Positions 9,306 through 16,467 of a DNA stretch of 64,000 nt are shown here, in pieces. Position 1 is the first letter of the stretch; the number at the start of each line of letters is the position of its first letter. The notes beneath the pieces were generated by a model, which saw only the letters and a program-made list of their open reading frames with translations, ran no database searches and was not told the origin of the DNA. This DNA comes from Anabaena lutea FACHB-196 (lineage in GTDB: Bacteria; Cyanobacteriota; Cyanobacteriia; Cyanobacteriales; Nostocaceae): assembly GCF_014698305.1 (NCBI RefSeq), contig NZ_JACJST010000009.1, positions 62,001-126,000 on the forward strand, read 5' to 3'. The translations under genes and the position numbers were made by a program.

Positions 9306-10370
9306 ATGAATATAGAATCATTAGAAAGCTTCACAAGAGAAGTCAATCAAATTAGAGAATATTTAAAACATATTCAATATGTAAATGATGTAGCTGCTTA
9401 TTCTGTTCTAGAAACCGATAATCAACAAATTAGAAAATTACTGAATACTTTGAAAGAGCATGATAGAAGTTTTAGAACAGATAAACGAATATTTGAATAT
9501 AAAGCATCTATTATCTCACTTTATGGGCTGCTAGAAAAATATGTAGAAATATGGATTAAAGAATATCTTGATTCCCTATCTAATGTAGTACCGGAATATA
9601 ACCAAATAGATGAGAAAATTAGAGATAATCATTTTGAACTTTCCTTAAAATTGATCAATACTATTACCAGTAGAGAAAGTTCTAAATATCAGCATCTTAC
9701 AAAAGAGGAAGTTTTAAAGAAACTGAATGAGTGTATATTCAATCCTACCCAATATAAAATTAATACAGATGCTTTTGTTCTTTTATCAGGTAATTTAAAA
9801 CATAATAAAATTGTAGAGCTATTCAATAAGTTAAACTTGGATTTAAACAATGAATTATTAAAGAATGAAGAACTTAATAATGAAATTGGTTTAAACCCAA
9901 ATACTATTTCCAGAATAGAAAAGGATATTTTGTACAATAAGATAAATGAATTAGTTGAAAGGAGAAACCAAATTGCTCACGGTTCAGAAGAAGTAGATGA
10001 TATCCTCAGTATCTCTGAACTAGATCCTTATATTCAATTTCTAGAAAAGTATTGTCAAGCTATTTTTCAGACGTTATTTGAACAAGTTATCAAAAATGAA
10101 TCAATACATACTTTCCAAAAAATAGAAAATGTGATTAAAGTACATTATAGTAAAATATTAGCATTTGAACTTGAAAGTTATACTATAAAAGTTGGAGATA
10201 TGTTAATTATCCAAACTAAAGATGGTAGATTTTATAAAAAACCTATTTTAACAATTGAATTAAATAATGAAAGATATCCAGAACTTACAATTACAGAAAA
10301 GACAAAGATTGCCGTAAGTGTTGAACCTAAAATCAAAGATAATCAAATATTTTACATAATCAACAAATAA
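9306..10370 (+). CDS. HEPN-domain nuclease-like protein (MAE_28990/MAE_18760 type)
   Basis: This 354-residue protein has an N-terminal helical region (FEYKASIISLYGLLEKYVEI) and the segment ELVERRNQIAHGSEEVDD, in which R220 and H225 form the Rx4H motif of HEPN ribonucleases. The C-terminal 100 residues are strand-rich (AFELESYTIKVGDMLIIQTK) and look like a separate small beta domain. It resembles the cyanobacterial family named after Microcystis MAE_28990/MAE_18760. The gene lies 16 bp after the DUF262 gene and shares its AT-rich codon use, so the two probably form one operon. HEPN proteins often act as RNA-cleaving toxins or defence effectors. That role is inferred here. Confidence 0.8.
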   Translation: MNIESLESFTREVNQIREYLKHIQYVNDVAAYSVLETDNQQIRKLLNTLKEHDRSFRTDKRIFEYKASIISLYGLLEKYVEIWIKEYLDSLSNVVPEYNQIDEKIRDNHFELSLKLINTITSRESSKYQHLTKEEVLKKLNECIFNPTQYKINTDAFVLLSGNLKHNKIVELFNKLNLDLNNELLKNEELNNEIGLNPNTISRIEKDILYNKINELVERRNQIAHGSEEVDDILSISELDPYIQFLEKYCQAIFQTLFEQVIKNESIHTFQKIENVIKVHYSKILAFELESYTIKVGDMLIIQTKDGRFYKKPILTIELNNERYPELTITEKTKIAVSVEPKIKDNQIFYIINK

Positions 10371-10487
10371 TGCTTTAGCGAAGCTTACCGAAGGTATCAC
10401 CTTTATTGAGTTAATGGTGGAGATTGTGCGATCGCTCTTTTTTAATGTGGAAGAAATGCGTTAGCGAAGCTTACCGAAGGTATCGCT
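10371..10487. repeat. Two copies of a short interspersed sequence
   Basis: TTAGCGAAGCTTACCGAAGG occurs at about 10375-10394 and again at 10461-10480, each followed by TATC and a HIP1-like tail. Related fragments lie at 11183-11240 and elsewhere in the window. These are typical filler repeats of filamentous cyanobacteria, here between the HEPN gene and the convergent PIN gene. Confidence 0.7.
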
Positions 10488-10488
10488 T

Positions 10489-10905
10489 TTACTCTTGAGA
10501 AATATTATTTAACTCTCCAGGTAAAATTACTGCAATTTCTGAACCTAAAAATCCAGACACATCACGAGTTACAATAACATCTACCATTGATTTCATAGCA
10601 CAAGCATACTGCACAGCATCCTCAAAATCTTGAAAATTTAAAGATACTGCTGTTTCTAAAATATTTTTATCAACTGTGCAAATGTGTAAATCTGTGAGAA
10701 TTTGAGAAATTGCATCTTGAGCAACTGTTACACCTGCGGCTTTACGAATAATATAATAAATATTAGTAATTGTAGTAGCAGCAATAAACCCTATAATCTC
10801 ACCTGCATCAATTTTTGCAAATAACCTAACAGCATCTTCTACAAAAGGTTCTCGTTCAAGTAAAAAATCTAAAACGATATTCGTATCAATAAAAATTCGC
10901 TTCAT
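10489..10905 (-). CDS. PIN-domain toxin (VapC-like)
   Basis: This 138-residue PIN-domain protein keeps the acidic residues of the family: FIDTN with D7, the FEDAVQYA segment and VIVTRD near the C-terminus. PIN toxins are Mg-dependent ribonucleases that usually cleave tRNA, rRNA or mRNA and are held inactive by a partner. The start codon overlaps the stop of the upstream small gene by 4 bp (10902-10905), the usual antitoxin-first, translationally coupled order. Length and motifs fit the PIN_3 type. The RNA target is unknown. Confidence 0.88.
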   Translation of the reverse strand: MKRIFIDTNIVLDFLLEREPFVEDAVRLFAKIDAGEIIGFIAATTITNIYYIIRKAAGVTVAQDAISQILTDLHICTVDKNILETAVSLNFQDFEDAVQYACAMKSMVDVIVTRDVSGFLGSEIAVILPGELNNISQE

Positions 10906-11123
10906 TGGTATTTTTCAGTTAGATAAGTCGCATAATCTCCATTAATATTCTCATCACTAGAGATGTTTGCACCTTTAGCAATACCACGCAGTCGAGATAA
11001 ATTACCTTTCTTTGAAACTAATTGAGTTTCTTGTTGTATTGATTCTAATACAGTTTGTACCAATTGCCAGCGTTCACTCATTGGTAATTGTAATACTTGT
11101 TTTTGCAATTCTTGTAATGTCAT
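10902..11123 (-). CDS. Antitoxin of the PIN toxin
   Basis: This 73-residue protein begins MTLQELQKQVLQLPMSERWQ, a helical N-terminus common to small antitoxins of cyanobacterial PIN modules, and ends in a polar tail that could wrap the toxin. I see no clear AbrB or ribbon-helix-helix signature. It directly precedes and overlaps the PIN gene. Its assignment rests on size, position and N-terminal similarity to addiction-module proteins. Confidence 0.75.
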   Translation of the reverse strand: MTLQELQKQVLQLPMSERWQLVQTVLESIQQETQLVSKKGNLSRLRGIAKGANISSDENINGDYATYLTEKYQ

Positions 11124-11313
11124 GAGAAGATATCAAAAATCATTCATTTTAATTATATATCAACTAAGCTTATAGTGAAGCAGTGCGTTAGCATAGCTTA
11201 CCGGATACCTTACGGGAGACGAAAGCATAGGTATCGCTCTTAGTTAATGATGGGAGAAGTGCGATTACTTGATCAAGTATTATAAACATAATCACGAAAA
11301 AGGATGAAATAAA

Positions 11314-11586
11314 ATGCAAGCCATTCTCCTCAGCAGCGAAGAAGTCGCCAAACGTGCCAAAGAATTATATGACAATGGCATTCGTCAGCAAGTAGAAACA
11401 GAAGACAACATCGGCAAAATGATCATTATTGATATAGAAACAGGTGAATATGCAATTGATAAAATAGGCATAGAATCAGCGCATTATTTACGGAATAAAA
11501 ACAGATTTGCTAGAATTTTTGGTATTCGCATTGGTTATAAATTCGCTGTTTCTTTCTGTGGTGATATGGAGCGTGATTATCGGTGA
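11314..11586 (+). CDS. Conserved small cyanobacterial protein, first gene of a broken pair
   Basis: This 90-residue protein contains EEVAKRAKELYDNGIRQQVE, GKMIIIDIETGEYAID and FGIRIGYKFAVSF. I recognise it as a common small cyanobacterial family of unknown function that often precedes an aspartyl-protease-like gene. Here a GTG overlaps its stop codon (11583) and opens VINGIISGRE, like the start of such a partner, but the frame runs into a terminator hairpin. The partner therefore seems lost. It has an AAAAAGGA ribosome site. The toxin-antitoxin-like pairing is inference. Confidence 0.65.
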   Translation: MQAILLSSEEVAKRAKELYDNGIRQQVETEDNIGKMIIIDIETGEYAIDKIGIESAHYLRNKNRFARIFGIRIGYKFAVSFCGDMERDYR

Positions 11587-11603
11587 TAAATGGTATTATT
11601 AGT

Positions 11604-11634
11604 GGTAGAGAATTAATTTTTCTCTACCGTTTTT
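11604..11634 (+). terminator. Intrinsic terminator
   Basis: GGTAGAG (11604-11610) pairs perfectly with CTCTACC (11622-11628) around an 11-nt AT-rich loop, and GTTTTT follows. It ends the transcript of the preceding 90-residue gene. Confidence 0.8.
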
Positions 11635-11682
11635 CATGTATGTTGAATGTGGCCTTCGCTTTCCTGTTAAGGTGAATTTTGA

Positions 11683-12438
11683 CTATTTCTCCACAACAGC
11701 TAACTTTAAAGGATATAGTGGTTCAGATCCATTTAACTGCCAAATTCTCAACACCAATACAGCAGCTACAGTTAGCCACACACAGGAAAAAGATAAAATC
11801 ATTCCCGCTAAAGGAACAGTTTGCCAATACATTGCTGTTACTATAATTGCAGATAACCAAGGTCCTAAAATTACCACAGGAACAGCCGCACCTAATCTGC
11901 GTTCTACAGTAAAAATCGTATTCCAAGTATCACCTAGAGCTAGATGTATCACAAATAGAATGAAAGGTAATACTAACAATTGGTGATTCATTTGCTGCCA
12001 AACTAACACAGAAGAAATTACCCGCAATAAAGCAATGAACATCCAAACAATGGGAAATACCAAAGGTGGAGGAGACCATCTTGGCCTGATTACTTGGTCA
12101 TAGGTTGTTCGAGAACGGGTATTATCTAAAAGCGAAAAAATTCGGGAACGAATACTTAATAAAGCAAAAAATAATACAGTTATTAAAGTGCTAAACCAAC
12201 TGGGAAACGCAGAATTCTTATCAATCAACATTACTAATTTTTCCACTCCCAGCAACACAAGAATCATGACTCCTATTTGGAGGATAGTTCCTAGTTTATA
12301 AACTAAAACTGCCTTGATATCTAGTTCTTGTGTAGTAGCTGCTGATGGATTTAGAGACTGTTGTTGATTCCCAGGTTTTACCCCCATTACTGTATTGACA
12401 AACTGTTCAAGTATTCCTACATTATTGGATTGATTCAT
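11683..12438 (-). CDS. TspO/MBR-family membrane protein with N-terminal extension
   Basis: In this 251-residue membrane protein, residues about 115-245 carry the TspO core: RPRWSPPPLVFPIVWMFIAL, then LGDTWNTIFTVERRLGAA, and three more hydrophobic helices. TspO proteins bind tetrapyrroles and similar ligands and tune stress responses. The N-terminal 110 residues add a polar start and two further hydrophobic segments (LQIGVMILVLLGVEKLVMLI and TLITVLFFALL), so the protein is longer than the usual 150-180 residues. It is transcribed alone on the minus strand. The family is fairly sure; the role of the extension is unknown. Confidence 0.8.
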   Translation of the reverse strand: MNQSNNVGILEQFVNTVMGVKPGNQQQSLNPSAATTQELDIKAVLVYKLGTILQIGVMILVLLGVEKLVMLIDKNSAFPSWFSTLITVLFFALLSIRSRIFSLLDNTRSRTTYDQVIRPRWSPPPLVFPIVWMFIALLRVISSVLVWQQMNHQLLVLPFILFVIHLALGDTWNTIFTVERRLGAAVPVVILGPWLSAIIVTAMYWQTVPLAGMILSFSCVWLTVAAVLVLRIWQLNGSEPLYPLKLAVVEK

Positions 12439-12616
12439 AATTAAGAGATTGCGAGTAGTTTGTAGTTAGTAATAATAATTTATTATATGATATCGTGATG
12501 TTAAAGATATACGTTAGATAATTTTATTTAATTTATTAAATAATTATTTTGATATGATTAAAAACTTTAACTTCTAATCAGTCGGTAGTTTTGCTTAAAT
12601 CGTTTTGAATCTATCA

Positions 12617-12640
12617 AGAGACGTTTCGTGAAACGTCTCT
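12617..12640. repeat. Palindromic hairpin element
   Basis: AGAGACGTTT pairs perfectly with AAACGTCTCT around CGTG, 8 bp after the stop of the alpha/beta hydrolase gene. No U-run follows on the minus strand, so it may be a dispersed palindrome or mRNA 3' stabiliser rather than a classical terminator. Confidence 0.6.
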
Positions 12641-12647
12641 AAACTAG

Positions 12648-13499
12648 CTAATTAGACCCCGAACGACGTACAAAGGGTAACAGGTCTTGTAAAATCACTT
12701 CATGATAATGTTCTTGAGGATAATGTCCCACATTATTCAGTTTGATTATTTCAGCATCTGGGACAGATTTCACAAAAGTTTCGGCAATATCCACCGATAA
12801 CCAAGGGTCAATCATCCCCCATTGTACTAAAATGGGTTGTTGCCATTCTTTAAACCCAGATTCAATTTCAATCATCGCTTTTTCAAGCTGCAAATTACGA
12901 ATTGTTGACAGCAAACCACGACCAGATGAAGAACTTTTCAAATACGGTTTGCGATAAACATCCAAATCTTTATCTTCAATACGATAACGACTACCACTTT
13001 CTAAAGTTCTATCAACTAATAAAGGGTCTTGAGTCATCATTTCTCCTGCTAAAGGTAAACCCATTTGTTTGATTTTCCAAGGTAATTTAGCAGCAGTGGA
13101 AATGGGTGTATTTAAAATCGCTATGTTGGCAATTTTTTCGGGATGACGCAAGGCATATTGTAAGCCCACAGAACCTAAAAATCCTTGTACAACTAAGGAA
13201 AAACGTTCTAATTCTACAGCTTTCACAAATCCTTCTAAAGCTGTAATAAATGCGTCGGGAGTATAAGCAAAATCCTGTTTTTCAGGTTTAGCAGAAAATC
13301 CGTAACCAATCCAATCTGGTGCGATCGCTCTTGTTCCTTGTGCTGCCAAAGCTGGTAGAATGTTTCTCCAGCTATAACTTTGGGAAACTATACCGTGTAA
13401 ACACAATACTGGTAATAAGTCACTTCTACCAATTGGTTCCGCTTCTCGATAAAACCATTCAAGGGAATCTACTGTAATCCGATGTTCTGTAATTAACAC
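12648..13499 (-). CDS. Alpha/beta-hydrolase-fold protein lacking the usual nucleophile
   Basis: This 283-residue protein has the full alpha/beta hydrolase layout: the oxyanion-hole HG near residue 35 (LCLHGIVSQ), the DWIGYGFS segment, a cap region, the late acid loop (GMIDPWLSVD) and the catalytic-His segment NNVGHYPQ near 262. The nucleophile elbow, normally G-x-S-x-G or x-x-D-W-G, reads LVVQGFLGS. The nucleophile position is G106, so ordinary hydrolysis seems impossible. The reading frame is intact, which suggests a conserved non-hydrolytic role rather than decay. The closest overall look is to haloalkane dehalogenase-like proteins. The function is unknown. Confidence 0.85.
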   Translation of the reverse strand: MLITEHRITVDSLEWFYREAEPIGRSDLLPVLCLHGIVSQSYSWRNILPALAAQGTRAIAPDWIGYGFSAKPEKQDFAYTPDAFITALEGFVKAVELERFSLVVQGFLGSVGLQYALRHPEKIANIAILNTPISTAAKLPWKIKQMGLPLAGEMMTQDPLLVDRTLESGSRYRIEDKDLDVYRKPYLKSSSSGRGLLSTIRNLQLEKAMIEIESGFKEWQQPILVQWGMIDPWLSVDIAETFVKSVPDAEIIKLNNVGHYPQEHYHEVILQDLLPFVRRSGSN

Positions 13500-13612
13500 T
13501 TTATTTTCCTATTTGGGAATGCAACAGCCTGATAAAAAAGGCGTAAGTATAACAATACCTTCAGCAAAATACTCTCACTCTAAAAGAGTATAATTCTTAT
13601 CACAAAGCTTGT

Positions 13613-13665
<53 letters not shown>

Positions 13666-13689
13666 GTAGAAAGAATAAGAATTAAGGAA

Positions 13690-14055
13690 TTAGGAGTTAG
13701 AATTATTGAGAATAGCTTTTGCATAACTATCTAATAATCTACTAACTTCTTGTAGTTTCAACATTAATTCTGATGTATTACCGTATCCTAAATCTTGTGT
13801 GAGAATAAGATAGTATCTACATTCTTATAGAGAAGCTTGTGCAATATTCATAAATCTTACTTTATCTAAATCTCCTTTTTTCTTAAATCCTTCTGCAATA
13901 TTTGCCGGAATGGAAACTGATGCGCGTCTAAACTGAGAAGTCAGTCCATATATTTCTGATTTGGGAAAATCCGCAGTTAATTGATATACTCCTAACACAA
14001 ATTGATGTGCTTTCTGCCAAACTATTAAATCTTCAAATGTTCTTGCAGGTTGCAT
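13690..14055 (-). pseudogene. Four-helix bundle protein (S23-related), interrupted by one stop
   Basis: The frame begins MQPARTFEDLIVWQKAHQF and continues ADFPKSEIYGLTSQFRRA, typical of the four-helix bundle family found as intervening or stand-alone genes. It stops at 13825 after NIAQASL. Past that TAA the same frame runs on as ECRYYLILTQDLGYGN and SRLLDSYAKAIL to a stop at 13690-13692, giving the family's normal length of about 121 residues. Homologues usually read LEECRYYL at this point, so a GAA-to-TAA change explains the break. The function of intact members is unclear. Confidence 0.8.
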
Positions 14056-14119
14056 TTATTCTGACTCCTGACTCCTTACGAATAGTTAACCATTGTTTTC
14101 CCAATCACCTATTATCAAC

Positions 14120-14983
14120 TCATTCTTGATACTGCTTTTCAATTTGCAGATATTGGGGAACATCCATGAGTTCTTGAAAATCTCTAAAATTCATCAAACC
14201 AGGAAAATTAACTGTGTTTTCCTGTGCTTTCAGGTGACGGAAACAAGCATTCATGACTTCAGTTACAGCCATAAGTGCAGTTAGGGGGAAAAAGACAATT
14301 TTAAAACCTAATTTTTGTAATTCAGCTACGGAAATTTCTGGTGTTTTCCCACCTTCGACAATATTAGCTACCAACGGCACATCAGGAAAAGCTGCGGCTA
14401 TGGTTTGCAATTCTCCCACAGATTGGGGTGCTTCCACAAACAAGACATCTGCACCGGCATTGATGTATGATTGTCCACGAGCGATAGCTTCCTCTAAGCC
14501 TAAAGGTGCGCGTGCATCTGTTCTCGCAATAATTACCAACCCACTATCACCCCTTGCTTCCACCGCAGCACGAATTTTTCCCGCGTGTTCTATCATGGGA
14601 ATTACACGCTTCCCCTCAAAATGACCACACTTTTTTGGCCATTCTTGATCTTCCAAAATTACCCCAGCTAACCCCAACTGTACCGCATCCTTCACAGTTC
14701 GCATCACATTTAAAGCATTACCATAGCCCGTATCACAATCAGCAATTAAAGGTATATTAATTGACTGGGCAATTCGCCCCACACTGTACAGCATTTCTGT
14801 AGCAGTCAGAAACCCGTAATCAGGTAAACCCAACGTAGAAGCCGCAATCCCAAAACCGCTGGTAGCAGCAACATCAAACCCTGCTTTTTCTACCAGTTTT
14901 GCACTCAAACAGTCATAAACACCGGGAATAACGATAATTTCAGGACGTATAAGTAATTCCCGCAATTGTTGGCAATAAGACAT
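14120..14983 (-). CDS. Isocitrate lyase/PEP mutase superfamily enzyme
   Basis: This 287-residue enzyme uses the ATG at 14983 (MSYCQQLRELL). A longer frame to 15076 exists but lacks family similarity. Conserved elements are GVYDCLSAKLVEKAGFDVAA, the metal site ADCDTGYG, EDQEWPKKCGHFEGK with the KKCGH signature of lyases, and IARTDAR. Members cleave or form C-C or C-P bonds on oxaloacetate-like acids (methylisocitrate lyase, dimethylmalate lyase, oxaloacetate decarboxylase). The KKCGH cysteine favours a lyase. It is divergent from a nitrilase-like and an aldehyde dehydrogenase gene, which may share a pathway. The exact substrate cannot be read from sequence. Confidence 0.88.
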   Translation of the reverse strand: MSYCQQLRELLIRPEIIVIPGVYDCLSAKLVEKAGFDVAATSGFGIAASTLGLPDYGFLTATEMLYSVGRIAQSINIPLIADCDTGYGNALNVMRTVKDAVQLGLAGVILEDQEWPKKCGHFEGKRVIPMIEHAGKIRAAVEARGDSGLVIIARTDARAPLGLEEAIARGQSYINAGADVLFVEAPQSVGELQTIAAAFPDVPLVANIVEGGKTPEISVAELQKLGFKIVFFPLTALMAVTEVMNACFRHLKAQENTVNFPGLMNFRDFQELMDVPQYLQIEKQYQE

Positions 14984-15239
14984 ACAAGCAATAATAAATG
15001 TATTATTTTGAGAATACCGTAAATAGTGTATTGACGTTTGAGAAAAGTTGTCTATATTTAAAATATTAATTAGCAACTGGGAATAAAGACATAAATATAA
15101 ACAATGTTATTCAAAAATATCCAGCGGTGTTATTGACACTATTCCTGGAATTACTCGGTTTGTTGAAAATTACACTATTTTATCATCTCCCAAATGTTTC
15201 TATTTATATCGGGCAATATCAGCAGTTTAAGTGCGAATA

Positions 15240-15372
15240 AATTTGTGAAAATTAATATTCCCATATAGCAATGCTGTATCTGAAAAATTTTAAGTCTCGT
15301 AGGGTGGGCATTGCCCACCGCAGCAATGGTTTTGTGGGCAATGCTACGTATATTTCAAAAATCAAATATTTA
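15240..15372. repeat. Dispersed repeat with GGTGGGCATTGCCCACC palindrome
   Basis: The gap 15077-15395 holds a GTAGGGTGGGCATTGCCCAC palindrome near 15299 and the segment CTACGTATATTTCAAAAATC (15350-15369). The reverse complement of this second segment occurs at 57738-57759 beside the same palindrome. The element therefore exists in two inverted copies 42 kb apart. Confidence 0.7.
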
Positions 15373-15395
15373 TTATTCCTATAGGAGTTTTATAT

Positions 15396-16436
15396 ATGAC
15401 AATTAACATAAATTCTCTTGACTCATTCCGTGCTTTATCACTACAAGTTACCTGTTATGGAGTCAATCAATCAAGCCAGACTGAAGTCCGTTCTTTAATT
15501 AAAAAAACTATTAATAGCTTAGAAGAAAAAATCGCTGCAAGTATCGCCATGATTGGCTGCGACTGTCGTTTAATTGTTCTACCAGAACACTTTCTGACCG
15601 GATTTCCTATGGGAGAATCTATCTCAATGTGGGCAAAAAAAGCTTGTTTAGAAATGGCTGGGGCTGAATATGAAGCACTTGGTAAAATTGCTCAAAAGCA
15701 TAAAATATTTTTAGCTGGTAATGCTTATGAACTAGATCCAAACTTTCCCAAATTATACTTTCAAACCTGCTTTGTTATTGACCCATCTGGTGCAATTATC
15801 TTACGCTATCGCCGATTAAATTCCATGTTCTCTCCCACACCCCATGATGTTTGGGATAAATATCTTGATTGCTACGGTTTAGAGGGAGTTTTCCCCGTTG
15901 CCAAAACCGAAATTGGCAACTTAGCAGCTTTAGCATCAGAAGAAATTTTATATCCAGAAGTTGCTAGGTGTCTGGCAATTAGAGGGGCAGAAATTTTTCT
16001 GCACTCCACATCAGAAGTATATAGCAAAAACCTGACATCCAAAAATGCAGCAAAAATCTCACGCGCTATAGAAAATATGGCATATATGATTTCTGCAAAT
16101 ACAGCTGGTATTAGTAATAGTCCCATTCCTCCCGCTTCAGTAGATGGTGGGTCTAAAATTATTGATTATCGTGGTCGAGTTTTAGCAGAAACAGCCACAG
16201 GTGAAAGCATGGCAGCCTTTGCTGAAATTAATTTAGCAGCATTACGACGCGATCGCAAACAACCAGGAATAAATAATTTACTCTCACGTCAGCGCTTTGA
16301 ACTCTATGCCGAAACTTACCAGCAATCACACTTTTACCCCCCTAATACTATGCTTGAAGGAGAAGTAGACCGCAAACACTTTATCCAAACACAACAATCA
16401 ACTATTGAATGTCTAGCTAAATTAGAGATAATTTGA
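15396..16436 (+). CDS. Nitrilase-fold protein with substituted catalytic residues
   Basis: This 346-residue protein has the carbon-nitrogen hydrolase fold. The catalytic glutamate is present (LPEHFL, E64). The lysine position reads ILRYRRLNSM with R140 instead of K. The cysteine position reads LASEEILYPE with S181 instead of C, although the following RCLAIRGAEIFLHST matches the family well. Either it is a non-hydrolytic relative or it uses an altered mechanism. A good AGGAG site precedes the ATG. It lies 31 bp before an aldehyde dehydrogenase gene and is divergent from the lyase-like gene, so a joint catabolic role is plausible but unproven. Confidence 0.85.
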   Translation: MTININSLDSFRALSLQVTCYGVNQSSQTEVRSLIKKTINSLEEKIAASIAMIGCDCRLIVLPEHFLTGFPMGESISMWAKKACLEMAGAEYEALGKIAQKHKIFLAGNAYELDPNFPKLYFQTCFVIDPSGAIILRYRRLNSMFSPTPHDVWDKYLDCYGLEGVFPVAKTEIGNLAALASEEILYPEVARCLAIRGAEIFLHSTSEVYSKNLTSKNAAKISRAIENMAYMISANTAGISNSPIPPASVDGGSKIIDYRGRVLAETATGESMAAFAEINLAALRRDRKQPGINNLLSRQRFELYAETYQQSHFYPPNTMLEGEVDRKHFIQTQQSTIECLAKLEII

Positions 16437-16466
16437 CCAATGACCAATGACCAATGACTAATCACC
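16437..16466. repeat. CCAATGA heptamers reaching into the next start codon
   Basis: Four heptamer-like units (ACCAATGACCAATGACTAAT) fill the gap between the nitrilase-like stop and the aldehyde dehydrogenase start. The ATGAC of the start codon region is itself part of a CCAATGAC unit. Confidence 0.85.
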
Positions 16467-16467
16467 A

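Noticed and set aside
10371-10487. Repeat pair considered as attachment sites of a mobile island
   Set aside because: The same TTAGCGAAGCTTACCG sequence is a dispersed filler repeat; no integrase is present and the copies do not flank the island.
11636-11986. 116-codon plus-strand ORF
   Set aside because: It lies antisense inside the TspO-like gene, which has clear family motifs and membrane helices.
14253-14624. 123-codon plus-strand ORF
   Set aside because: It is a shadow of the isocitrate lyase/PEP mutase-like gene, whose active-site motifs are intact on the minus strand.
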